This document shows, in pieces, positions 1 to 7,617 of a stretch of DNA of 46,122 nucleotides. A model generated the notes under the pieces. It worked only from the letters and a program-made list of their open reading frames with translations, had not been told where the DNA came from and ran no database searches. Both the position numbers and the translations under genes were made by a program. This DNA comes from Eubacteriales bacterium (GTDB lineage: Bacteria; Bacillota; Clostridia; Christensenellales; CAG-138), in the NCBI GenBank assembly GCA_021372675.1, contig JAJFTZ010000060.1:1-46122 (forward strand), in the 5' to 3' direction. Within the stretch, counting starts at the first letter, position 1. The number at the start of each line of letters is the position of its first letter.

Positions 1-1045
1 CTTCCTCCTTTCTCAAAATGAGATAGAGGAAAAACGGAGCGCCAATGAAAGCCGTCAGGATGCCTATGGGGATTTCCGTCGCAAGAAGGTTGCGGGAAAC
101 GTCATCGACCATCAAAAGAAACGCCGCCCCGAAGATCATGCTCGCGGGGATAAGATACTTATAGTCGCTGCCAACCGCCTTGCGGCAAAGATGCGGTATC
201 ACAAGCCCTACCCAGCCGATCATGCCGCTTACGGAAACGCTCGCGGCGGTCGCAAGCGTGGCGCATAAAATCACCGCGAGGCGCAGCGCGTTCGTGTTCA
301 CGCCGAGCGTGCGCGCCTCCTCGTCGCCCAAGGTGAGCACGTTTACCTGCCAACGCACGCAAAAGAGCGGGATAAGCCCGATCGCGATGGGAAAAAAGGC
401 GAACGCCATGTCCTTGAGCTTCGCGCCCGAAAGGCTGCCCATCATCCAATAGGTGATCGCGGGGAGCTGGTTGGAGGGGTCGGCCACGAGCTTGATGTAC
501 GACGTGCCCGCGGTGAAAAGCGACCCGACCATGATGCCCGCGAGGATGAGGTTTACCACCTTCAGCCCCGGCGCGCGCTGCGCGATGAGGTAAACCGCCA
601 TCACGGTGACGAGGCTCGAGGCAAACGCCGCAAGCGTAATGACGCGCGAAGAGCCGCCTAAGAGGATTGCCAGCGCCGCGCCGAACGCGGCGCCGCTCGA
701 CGCGCCCAAAATATCGGGCGACGCCATGGGGTTTTGAAACACGCCCTGATAGGAAGCGCCCGCCGACGAAAGCGCGCACCCCACGAGGCAGGCGATCAAA
801 ATGCGGGGCAGGCGGATGTTTATAACGACCGTCTGCATTTCCGCCGTCCACGTTTGCTCCAAGGGGAAAACGCGGCTCAAAAAGATGCGGACGACCTCCG
901 AAACGGGCACGCCGTAGCGGCCGATCGAAAAGGAAAACAAAAACGCGGCAAAAAGAACCGCCGCTAGAAGCGCGATAACGCCGGCAGGCTTTTTTCCCGT
1001 TTGGCGCCGCTCTTTTGCGGCCGTTTGCTTGAAGGATAACGACAT
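1..1045 (-). CDS. FecCD-family ABC transporter permease (iron/siderophore or cobalamin), 3' end outside window
   Basis: Reading the minus strand from ATG at 1045 gives 348 codons with no stop before the window edge, so only the last residues are missing. The protein has the FecCD/BtuC pattern: an N-terminal helix after KKPAGVIALLAAVLF, the motifs RLPRILIACLVG, YQGVFQNPMASPDILGASSGAAFG and GMIGWVGLVIPHLCR, and the typical C-terminal EIPIGILTAFIGAPFFLYLILRK. FecCD permeases form the membrane channel of binding-protein-dependent importers for ferric siderophores, haem or vitamin B12; substrate cannot be told from this subunit alone. The binding protein and ATPase are not in the window and may lie to the left. 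A purine-rich GGAGCAAGGCGG precedes the start. It is separated from the glycine reductase operon by a strong terminator and has its own promoter with palindromes, so it is an independent unit. Confidence 0.9.
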   Translation of the reverse strand, partial: MSLSFKQTAAKERRQTGKKPAGVIALLAAVLFAAFLFSFSIGRYGVPVSEVVRIFLSRVFPLEQTWTAEMQTVVINIRLPRILIACLVGCALSSAGASYQGVFQNPMASPDILGASSGAAFGAALAILLGGSSRVITLAAFASSLVTVMAVYLIAQRAPGLKVVNLILAGIMVGSLFTAGTSYIKLVADPSNQLPAITYWMMGSLSGAKLKDMAFAFFPIAIGLIPLFCVRWQVNVLTLGDEEARTLGVNTNALRLAVILCATLATAASVSVSGMIGWVGLVIPHLCRKAVGSDYKYLIPASMIFGAAFLLMVDDVSRNLLATEIPIGILTAFIGAPFFLYLILRKEE

Positions 1046-1092
1046 CTTTGTCCGCCTTGCTCCGTAGGATTTTAAAAGGGATGTGAAAAGGC

Positions 1093-1155
1093 ATACAACG
1101 TTGTATTTGTGCAAGAATAACGCAAATTCATTATAAAACACAACGAATCCGTTGT
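1093..1155. promoter_or_regulatory. Two palindromes in the FecCD promoter region (candidate operators)
   Basis: ATACAACGTTGTAT at 1093-1106 is a perfect 14-bp palindrome downstream of the -10 element. ACAACG-AATC-CGTTGT at 1140-1155 is an inverted repeat sitting in the -35/-10 spacer. Both use the ACAACG half site, though with different spacing. Placement across promoter and early transcript suggests a metal- or cofactor-responsive repressor; the regulator is not identifiable from here and the sites do not resemble a canonical Fur box. Confidence 0.5.
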
Positions 1156-1158
1156 CCA
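1130..1158 (-). promoter_or_regulatory. Sigma-70-type promoter for the FecCD permease gene
   Basis: On the minus strand TGGACA (1158-1153) is separated by 17 bases from a perfect TATAAT (1135-1130), about 85 bases upstream of the permease start. The spacer contains an inverted repeat (see the operator entry), which suggests repression at this promoter. Confidence 0.7.
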
Positions 1159-1181
1159 GAAAAAACATGGCTAAGCCTATA

Positions 1182-1215
1182 TAAAACGGAGGAAGGTGTT
1201 AACCTTCCTCCGTTT
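1182..1215 (-). terminator. Rho-independent terminator of the glycine reductase operon
   Basis: A perfect 14-bp stem (AAACGGAGGAAGGT and its complement, 1184-1197 and 1202-1215) with a 4-base loop lies just past the grdD stop. On the minus strand the stem is followed by T-rich sequence, as expected for an intrinsic terminator. Confidence 0.85.
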
Positions 1216-1236
1216 CGTAAAAGCGTTGTGCCGTTA

Positions 1237-2394
1237 TTACAGGTACCCGGCGCCCTTCAGGGCCTCGCGCGCCTTTTCGTGATCCTCGGGCGCCACGAGC
1301 ACGATCGGGCCCGTGCAGCCCATGCCGGAAGAGGCGAAGATTCCGAGTTTCCAGAGCGCGCGCACGGCGTCCTCGAGGGAGAGTATTTCGATCCCGGGGA
1401 TCTCGCTGGTGACGACCTTTTCGGGCGGGGCCTTCACTTCCTCCGCGTCGGTTTTAGCGGCCGCGGGTGCGGAGAGGGACTTGAGGAGCGCGGATAGCCC
1501 CGCTTTTTCCGCAAGCTTGAACTCCTCCTCCACCTTCTTTAAAAGCCCGCCCTTCGCGCATTCGCCCGCGTATCGTATCGCGCCCGCGACCACGGGCGCG
1601 CCGGAAGCGCGGGAGATGATGTTGATGATGCGGTCGTATTTGGGGCCGATGCCGGGGCCGTAGCCGTCGCCTAAGCTTTCGTAGCTGCCGCCGGTTAAAA
1701 ACGCACTCAAGAGCTTCATCATGACGTTGCCGGTAAGGGAGTCCATCACCATGATGTCCGGCACGCCCTGCATCAGGTCGTTGCCGCGCATGACCACGCC
1801 GCCGTCGGCACGGGCCGAGCTCGTGAAGCGGATGGGATAGCCCTGCTCGTTTAGCTTGAGGAGCGCGCGCTCAAGCTGGCGCGCGCCGTCGAGGTTCAAA
1901 ATGCCTACGGTAGGCGCGTCGTTTCCGCACGCCTTCGCCGCCGCGATTGCCGCAACGGCGTTTTTGAGCATGGCCGAGACGCGCTCGGTATCCGAGGTGC
2001 CCGTGGTGTTGGCCACGTACATTTTGCGCCCGAAGCCGGGCGTTATAGCGCGGCCGACCGTGGATACGCCGATGGGGAAGGAATAATGCATGGTGACGGC
2101 CGCGTCGAGCCGCCCCGAAAGGAGCATTTCATCCATAATCGCATGCGAGGCGGCCATGCAATCCGCCTCCACGACCTCCAAGACCGTGGCTCTGGGCGGC
2201 GTGCCGATGACCACCACCGAAAGCGTGGGGTCGGATTGCTGCGCTTGTTCCGCGCCGCGGAGCATTTCCTCCTCGCCGTGCTCGCTGCCCATCAAGGTAA
2301 GGCCCACGCGGGTACGCTTTTGAAAACCGCCGGTCTGTAAGCCGCGGGCCATTTCCTCGAAGATTTCGGCGACGGTGTTTTTTACGGTATCCAT
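1237..2394 (-). CDS. grdD: Glycine/sarcosine/betaine reductase complex protein C, alpha subunit (GrdD)
   Basis: GrdD and GrdC form protein C, which releases the acetyl group from the selenoprotein A carboxymethyl-selenoether intermediate as acetyl phosphate. This 385-aa protein resembles phosphate acyltransferases of the PlsX type. The C-terminal SSGMGCTGPIVLV places the conserved acetyl-accepting cysteine at residue 360 with the start chosen here. That start is the ATG at 2394, preceded by GAGGGGTG, because the protein then begins MDTVKNTVAEIFEEMA like other GrdD proteins. A GTG at 2409 overlapping the grdC stop is an alternative and would add five residues. It is the last gene of the operon, directly after grdC and before a strong terminator. 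Cytoplasmic. Confidence 0.95.
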   Translation of the reverse strand: MDTVKNTVAEIFEEMARGLQTGGFQKRTRVGLTLMGSEHGEEEMLRGAEQAQQSDPTLSVVVIGTPPRATVLEVVEADCMAASHAIMDEMLLSGRLDAAVTMHYSFPIGVSTVGRAITPGFGRKMYVANTTGTSDTERVSAMLKNAVAAIAAAKACGNDAPTVGILNLDGARQLERALLKLNEQGYPIRFTSSARADGGVVMRGNDLMQGVPDIMVMDSLTGNVMMKLLSAFLTGGSYESLGDGYGPGIGPKYDRIINIISRASGAPVVAGAIRYAGECAKGGLLKKVEEEFKLAEKAGLSALLKSLSAPAAAKTDAEEVKAPPEKVVTSEIPGIEILSLEDAVRALWKLGIFASSGMGCTGPIVLVAPEDHEKAREALKGAGYL

Positions 2395-2405
2395 GGCTGC
2401 ACCCC

Positions 2406-3950
2406 TCACTCCGCCTTGAGAGACGCGGCAAAGCTCAGCATCGCCTCGGCGATCATGCGCTTGATCTCATCGCGGTCGGCGGCGGCGGAAGCGGGGGCAA
2501 GCCCCGGGTTCTTTTCCACGAGGAAGGAAACGCCGTCGAACAGATTGGTGAGGCGGCCTAAGAAAAGGCTGCCCTTTCCTACGATCATCGCGCGGTTGAG
2601 CTCGGCGCCCTCGATCATATCCTTGCAATGGGCGAGGAACGGTACGCCCGAGGGGATGTGCCCCTGCGTGGGGGCAAAGCCCGGCATGCCGATGCGCTCG
2701 ACCACGTCGTTGAGCTCGGCGCGCTCGAAATCCTTGCGCATCACGCCGAGTGCTGCGATCATTTTGTAGTTTGCCTTGGGCACGTCGCCCGCGCCCGCGG
2801 GCTCGGTGATCTCGGGGTTTTGCATCTCCACGGAGAAGGTGTCGATCTCCTTGAGGCCGATGCCCGCGCGGTCGAGCGGGTCGGCCACGATCGCCTGCAT
2901 CACGGCTTGCGGCGAAGCGCCGGAGCCGATCTTGTGGCGGCCGACTACGTCCGTGCGGATGACGGGGGATTCGCCGTCGTTTTCCGCGATGTGCACGGCA
3001 AATGCGCCCAAGCAGTCCTCGAGCACGGGAAGTCCCTTTTTGACATGATCCTTGGCGTTGAGCCCGAGCTTCGCGGAGGCGCCGCCCGCCAGCACGACGA
3101 CGTGCCGGTAAATGCCCGCCTGCACCAGCGCCGCCGCTTCCACGAGCGCGTGCGCCGGACCCGCGCAGAATGAGCGCGTATCGGACCCCGTGGCGTTTAC
3201 AAGGCCGCACACCTCGCCGATGGCCTTGGCGAAGTTGCCGCCGCCGCGCTGGTTCATATCGCCGCAGGCTTCTTCGGAGCACTCGAGCACGTACTCCACG
3301 TCCTCGGCGTTTAAGCCGGTTTTGTGGAGAAGCAGGGCGAGCGCGTAGACCGCGGAGGCCTTGCTCACGAGGTTTTCGAACATGACGTGCTCGGAGAGCG
3401 CGGCGTCGAACTCGTGCGCCTTTTTGACGCAGCCGACGAGCGTGCCGTTATAGTACATGGGCTCCGCCTTATGGGCGTCCACCCATTCCTTGAGATCGGC
3501 AGCCTGTGCGTGGTTTTTATCGAGCTTATCGAGGGCGGGCAAAGACCCGAGCGCCTTATGCGCGCGGAGTTTCTCCGCGGCCGCGCGCTGGAAGCTTTCC
3601 TCCAAAAAAACGAGGTCGAAAGCGTCCACGGCCTTCATCAGGCCGTAAAACTCGTCGAGCGGCATGATCTCGCCGTATTTGCCCTCGCGCGAAGCGTCCA
3701 CGACGGGGTTTTCGTACCACGGCCTTTGGATGGAGTTTAAATCCCTTGGGCGAAGGTTGCCGATGTAGACCTGGTTGGGGGGGTACGCCACAACGTCGTC
3801 AAAGCTCCTGAAATGCTCCGGGAGGTTTTTCAGGTGCTCCGAATCGGGGTGGATGCGCCTTTCGCTTACCTGGGTGCTGCCCTGATGGAGCACCATATCG
3901 TTTGCCTGGATGAGCGCGTAGGCCGCGCCTTTCAATACGGGGAAGCTCAT
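2406..3950 (-). CDS. grdC: Glycine/sarcosine/betaine reductase complex protein C, beta subunit (GrdC)
   Basis: 514 aa, starting MSFPVLKGAAYALIQANDMVLHQGSTQ, the usual GrdC opening. The middle of the protein is related to 3-oxoacyl-ACP synthase III/thiolases, with the candidate active cysteine in TRSFCAGPAHALVEAAA and a glycine-rich VLAGGASAKLG. Together with GrdD it converts the acetyl group delivered by selenoprotein GrdA to acetyl phosphate, which acetate kinase can then use to make ATP. AGGAGG lies upstream of the ATG. grdC is separated from grdB by about 110 bases containing a very GC-rich hairpin, then overlaps or abuts grdD. The length and order match Stickland fermenters. Shared by all Grd-type reductases, so it says nothing about substrate on its own. 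Confidence 0.95.
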   Translation of the reverse strand: MSFPVLKGAAYALIQANDMVLHQGSTQVSERRIHPDSEHLKNLPEHFRSFDDVVAYPPNQVYIGNLRPRDLNSIQRPWYENPVVDASREGKYGEIMPLDEFYGLMKAVDAFDLVFLEESFQRAAAEKLRAHKALGSLPALDKLDKNHAQAADLKEWVDAHKAEPMYYNGTLVGCVKKAHEFDAALSEHVMFENLVSKASAVYALALLLHKTGLNAEDVEYVLECSEEACGDMNQRGGGNFAKAIGEVCGLVNATGSDTRSFCAGPAHALVEAAALVQAGIYRHVVVLAGGASAKLGLNAKDHVKKGLPVLEDCLGAFAVHIAENDGESPVIRTDVVGRHKIGSGASPQAVMQAIVADPLDRAGIGLKEIDTFSVEMQNPEITEPAGAGDVPKANYKMIAALGVMRKDFERAELNDVVERIGMPGFAPTQGHIPSGVPFLAHCKDMIEGAELNRAMIVGKGSLFLGRLTNLFDGVSFLVEKNPGLAPASAAADRDEIKRMIAEAMLSFAASLKAE

Positions 3951-4017
3951 AGGTAAAAACCTCCTTGGAGATGTATTCTATCGAAACGTAAAAACGTTAC
4001 CTTCGGTTTTGAAGAAC

Positions 4018-4042
4018 GGGCCGGGCGCCGCGCGCCCGGCCC
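4018..4042 (-). other. Intercistronic GC-rich hairpin between grdB and grdC
   Basis: An 11-bp perfect G+C stem (GGGCCGGGCGC, 4018-4028, with its complement at 4032-4042) closes a 3-base loop just after the grdB stop. No T-run follows on the minus strand, so it looks more like an mRNA-stabilising or processing element, or a leaky terminator, than a full terminator. Confidence 0.6.
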
Positions 4043-4058
4043 TGCGAGCGTTTGCGCC

Positions 4059-5357
4059 TTAGTCGTTAAACACGGTTTGGCCTTCTACCTCGGTCGTGAG
4101 GGCCTTGAGCGCCCTTCTCACGAGCTTGCGGCGAAGCTCCTTTTCCTCGGCCGGCTCAAGCGCCGGGTTGCCCAAGGGATGGGGAATGGCTACCGTGGGC
4201 ACGATCCTGTTCGCGCCGACCGTAAGGGAAATGGGTACGACGGTGCACATATGCACCACCGGGATGCCGTGACGCTCGATCTCTTTTACCATCGTTGCAC
4301 CGCAACGCGTGCAGGTGCCTCAGGTGGAGGTGAGGATGACGCCCGCCACATGGCTGGCAATCAAATCCTCGGCAATCTCGCGTGCAAAAGCCTTGGCGTT
4401 GGCGACGGATGTACCGTTGCCGACCGTGGCGTACCAGTATTCGTGGAGCGAGCCGATCTCGCCGGCATTTACCAGTTCCTTCACGACGTCCACGGGCAAA
4501 ACGCGGTCGAGGTCGAGGTTCGCGTAGACCGGGTCGTAACCGCCGTGCGCGGTTTCGCCGTTGGCGGGTGTGAAGTCGGTAATATCCTTCAGGCTGTACT
4601 TGCCGTACTTGGAGGCGCTGGAGGATTCGATCCTGTCGGGGTTGCCCTTGGGCACCGGGCCGCCGGACGATACGAGGGCGATCTTCGCCTTCGTGATGTC
4701 CTTGATGGCGGGCATCGGGTCCACGCGGTCGAATACCGGCATAGGGTACTCGGTCGTGAAGGCTTCGCCCGAAATTTTCTTTAAAAGCATGCGGACGGCG
4801 CGCTTGGAGCCGCGCTCCGGCGCGAAATAGTTCACGCGAAGGCCCTTTTTCACGTAGCCCTCGGTGATCTCCTCACCCGCGATCAGCTTTTTGACGATGC
4901 CGGCCATGGCGGGGATCGCCTGGCGCATGGAAGCGGCGGAATTGCCCACCTCTACGAAATAGCCGTGGCGCTTGTACATTTCAAGGCCCGGGTTTTCGAT
5001 GTAGAGGCCGCCCACCACCGGGATGCCTAATTTTTCGTCCACCATTTCGGCAACCATGCCGCAGGCCATGCCGTAGCGGCCGGCGTTGAAGCCGGGGCCT
5101 ACGACGACGATCTCAGGATTGTAGCCCTTGATCATCTCGAACACCGCCGCGGAGGCCGTTTCGACATTTTCGTTGAAATAGCTGTCGCCGCAGATGACGG
5201 TGCCCACGATCTCAGCCACATCCTTGAGCGCCGCGCCCAAGGCCATGCCGGGGCCGACGTGACCGTCGCGCTTCTCGGGCGGCGTGTTTGCGAACTCCTC
5301 GCCGCCGATACCGGCATAGAACTGATTGATGTAGTGAACAATGCGTGTTTTTGTCAC
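4059..5357 (-). CDS. grdB: Glycine reductase complex selenoprotein B (GrdB), contains selenocysteine
   Basis: Read through one in-frame TGA at 4322-4320 (codon 346), the gene encodes 432 residues: MTKTRIVHYINQFYAGIGG at the start and STS-Sec-GTCTRCGA around the UGA, the hallmark of GrdB. Protein B (GrdB plus cleaved GrdE) binds glycine as a Schiff base on the GrdE pyruvoyl group; the GrdB selenocysteine takes part in cleaving the C-N bond and passing the carboxymethyl group to GrdA. A stem-loop with a bulged U directly after the UGA fits a bacterial SECIS element. Without selenocysteine decoding the gene would appear as two frames (345 codons, then about 87). It lies between grdA and grdC. 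The glycine riboswitch upstream favours glycine over sarcosine or betaine as substrate. Confidence 0.95.
4297..4322 (-). promoter_or_regulatory. UGA selenocysteine codon of grdB and adjacent SECIS-like stem-loop
   Basis: After TGA (4322-4320) and one G, the transcript can form GCACC (4318-4314), a bulged U (4313), GCA (4312-4310), a 5-base loop (4309-4305), UGC (4304-4302) and GGUGC (4301-4297). A short hairpin with a bulged U just 3' of the UGA is the known form of bacterial SECIS elements bound by SelB. Fold energy was not computed. Confidence 0.6.
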
Positions 5358-5385
5358 ACTGTTACCTCCTTACAAAGCTTTGAGA

Positions 5386-5835
5386 TCAACCGCGGTAGGT
5401 CGTGACCTCGGAAATGATGGCGTCCATATCAAGCACCATTTCCATCATGCCGATCTGCTCGTCATATACGGCGGGATCGACTTCGTTCTTCAATTCGAAC
5501 ATGTGATATGCCTTGAGTCCCAACGAGACCCCTGCCAACGGACCCGCAAAGGTAGGATCGCCTGCGGAAACGGTTTCTGCGGCCAGGCCGGAAGCTTCCG
5601 CCTCCGCGCCGCCCAAAACCACGATGAGCTCCTCGTTTCCGTATTGCTCACACAGAGCTTTGACCCTAGCCTGATTTTCAAGATCCATGGCGCCTGCGGA
5701 CGTTCAGACAAAGCATTCCGTGGTGGAAAATACCACTTCGGCGCCGGCGGACTTTACGCATTCTTCGATCGCCGGGCCCGGAATACCGTCACGGTCGCCC
5801 AAAATGGCCACTTTTTTGCCTTGCAGCATGCCCAT
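5386..5835 (-). CDS. grdA: Glycine/sarcosine/betaine reductase complex selenoprotein A (GrdA), contains selenocysteine
   Basis: The protein is 149 residues including selenocysteine at codon 44 (TGA at 5706-5704). It reads [26 protein letters not shown], then CFV[25 protein letters not shown], the diagnostic GrdA signature. GrdA is the small carrier that receives the carboxymethyl group from protein B as a selenoether, passes acetyl to protein C and is re-reduced by thioredoxin. The start at 5835 was chosen because an AGGCAGGA purine stretch precedes it and the N-terminus then fits the family; ATG two codons later is an alternative. If UGA is taken as stop only a 43-residue stub and a separate downstream frame remain, so ordinary annotation would miss this gene. 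It lies between grdE and grdB. Confidence 0.95.
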
Positions 5836-5881
5836 GACATGTTCCTGCCTTTCTTAATATTTTTGTGAAAAGGTACGGGGC

Positions 5882-7171
5882 TTAGATCCCCTTCGCGGTG
5901 AGCGTGTAGTAGCCAAGCTCATTGGTGGAGCCGGTGATGACCTGAATCTCCGCGGTGATGCTTCCATCCGCCGCGAGGCTCCCCGCGTAGCCGCCCGCGA
6001 TGATGTCCGCCACCTCGGGATAGCCGATCACGGTATCCATCCTCGGGAGCGTGACGACCTCGTTGGCGTTGCCGGCGGTAACGCAGGCGTCGCCTAAGGG
6101 CGTCGAGTCGGCAAGGGATTGCGAAGCGCCGTCGCGCCCGGCGTACTCGTCGGTGATGAGAACGGTCTTGATCCCCTTCTTCTCGATCTTGTTGCAGTTC
6201 ATCACAAGGTCGGCGTCCGGGTTGCCGAAGCCTTCCTCGGAGATGATGGCCGCGTCCGCGCCCAAGAACTCCACGAGCTTCGCGGTCATGTTGGAGGACC
6301 TTTCCTTATCCGCGAGCGTCACGTTTTCGTTGGTGACGACGCAGCCGAGGAAGTTGATGGTCTTGCCGTGCTCGGCGTAGAGGTCCTCGATCACGGGGCT
6401 GTTCATGTGCACGTAGGTGGGGTTCTTGTCGCAGGCGGAAACGCAGTTCCCGCTCGAGATCGCGCCGTCGAACGCCTCCGTGGGGTACATGAAGGTGGGC
6501 ACGATCTGCTTCACATCCACGCCGTAGAAGTAGGTGTTGTGCAGAAGGCCCTGAGTTTGCAGCATGTAGACGTAGATGACCTTCGGGAGGCCGGGGTATT
6601 CCCGCACCTGCTCGAGGAGCGGTTTTGTTTCGTACACGTCCACCTTATCGGGCTTCGCGGTTCTGCCCGCTTCGCCGAGGTACTGCGCCGCGCGGAAGCC
6701 CGCAAGGCGGACGACCACTTCGTGCTCGTGCTGCTTGAGGCTGTCGATCGGATCGACCTTGACAACCACGTTTTGGGTCGCGGAGAACGGGGTGTATGCT
6801 GCACCCGCGCCCGACATGTCGATGATGCCCTCCTGGAACCCAACGATCTTGCCCGTCGTTACGACGGCCGCGCCCTTGAGGACGTTCGTCCTGCCGGAGC
6901 CGACCTGCTCCACGCCCGCCATAAAGCCGGGCAGGATGCCGCCGGGGCCTTCGACCTTCACGCGGGGCTCGATCACGTCCTTGACCGGGATGATGCGAAC
7001 CGATTCACCGGGGCGGGCCAAAAAGATTTCGACGGATTTGATCCTGTCGTCGCCGCCGCGCGTCGCTTTGGCCAATTCATCTTTATGGATGTGGAGCGTG
7101 CCGTTTTTTACTTCGGTCTTATCGGCAAAAGCCACGTTTTTGATGAATATGGAGCCAATTTCCAAGCGCAT
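5882..7171 (-). CDS. grdE: Glycine reductase complex component B, proprotein of the pyruvoyl-containing subunits (GrdE)
   Basis: 429 aa. GrdE is made as a proprotein that splits at an Asn-Cys bond; the new N-terminal cysteine becomes the pyruvoyl group that binds the amino group of glycine. The cleavage context is visible as SSGNCVSACDKN with Asn242-Cys243, the expected place. The N-terminus MRLEIGSIFIKNVAFADKTEV is typical. It works with GrdB as protein B. The gene is preceded by GGAGGGA about 5 bases before ATG and lies between trxA and grdA. The sarcosine (GrdG) and betaine (GrdI) versions are homologous, so substrate assignment to glycine rests on operon order and on the glycine riboswitch. 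Confidence 0.94.
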   Translation of the reverse strand: MRLEIGSIFIKNVAFADKTEVKNGTLHIHKDELAKATRGGDDRIKSVEIFLARPGESVRIIPVKDVIEPRVKVEGPGGILPGFMAGVEQVGSGRTNVLKGAAVVTTGKIVGFQEGIIDMSGAGAAYTPFSATQNVVVKVDPIDSLKQHEHEVVVRLAGFRAAQYLGEAGRTAKPDKVDVYETKPLLEQVREYPGLPKVIYVYMLQTQGLLHNTYFYGVDVKQIVPTFMYPTEAFDGAISSGNCVSACDKNPTYVHMNSPVIEDLYAEHGKTINFLGCVVTNENVTLADKERSSNMTAKLVEFLGADAAIISEEGFGNPDADLVMNCNKIEKKGIKTVLITDEYAGRDGASQSLADSTPLGDACVTAGNANEVVTLPRMDTVIGYPEVADIIAGGYAGSLAADGSITAEIQVITGSTNELGYYTLTAKGI

Positions 7172-7254
7172 AAGAGCTATCCCTCCTTTTTAAGTTTTTT
7201 ATTTTCAGCGATAAGGCAGGGGTTCGGTTCCCCTTGCCTTTCCGCAAAAAAACA

Positions 7255-7575
7255 TTAGCCGATCAGCTCGTCGAGCTTTTTCTGCACGGCGGGGAAGTCG
7301 ATGGCTTCCTTGTCGAACACGAAAACCTTCTCGCCGTCCTTGTAGAATACGAAGGTCGGGATGCCCATGACCTTCTGCGCGATCGAGAGGCGCTTGTTGC
7401 CCGCGGTGTCGAGCTTGCAGAACTTCGCGCGGCCCTCGTTCTTTTCGGCAAACGCCTCCACCTCGGGCAGAAGCTCCAGACAGGGCTCGCATTTGGGGCT
7501 CCAGAAGTCTACGAATACGACGCCTTTCGCCTCGAGAACTTCCTGGTCAAAATTTTCCTTGTTCAATTCAATCAT
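7255..7575 (-). CDS. trxA: Thioredoxin of the glycine reductase operon
   Basis: 106-aa thioredoxin. The redox motif is FWSPKCEPCLEL with cysteines 29 and 32, i.e. Cys-Glu-Pro-Cys preceded by Lys rather than the classical Trp-Cys-Gly-Pro-Cys. Such atypical motifs are seen in thioredoxins of grd operons. The cis-proline loop is GIPTFVFYKDG. It carries electrons from NADPH via TrxB to re-reduce selenoprotein A after each turnover. It follows trxB by about 40 bases and precedes grdE, with GGAGGA before the start. Cytoplasmic; no signal peptide. Confidence 0.93.
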   Translation of the reverse strand: MIELNKENFDQEVLEAKGVVFVDFWSPKCEPCLELLPEVEAFAEKNEGRAKFCKLDTAGNKRLSIAQKVMGIPTFVFYKDGEKVFVFDKEAIDFPAVQKKLDELIG

Positions 7576-7617
7576 TTTTCTATCCTCCGTTTCCGCTGTA
7601 TTTTTATTAGGAAAGCT

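Noticed and set aside
159-1094. Long open frame on the minus strand across the FecCD gene
   Set aside because: It is in a different frame from the clear FecCD reading that starts at 1045; its product is Arg/Gly/His-rich and has no membrane helices, as expected for a shadow frame in GC-rich DNA.
4059-5835. Frameshifts or pseudogenes in grdA and grdB
   Set aside because: Both interruptions are single in-frame TGA codons at the known selenocysteine positions (CFV-Sec-TSAGA and STS-Sec-GTC), and selA, selB and tRNA-Sec are next door.
6119-7258. 379-codon plus-strand frame opposite grdE
   Set aside because: Antisense to a well-identified gene; composition is low-complexity His/Val/Arg/Asp-rich and no start signal or family pattern is seen.
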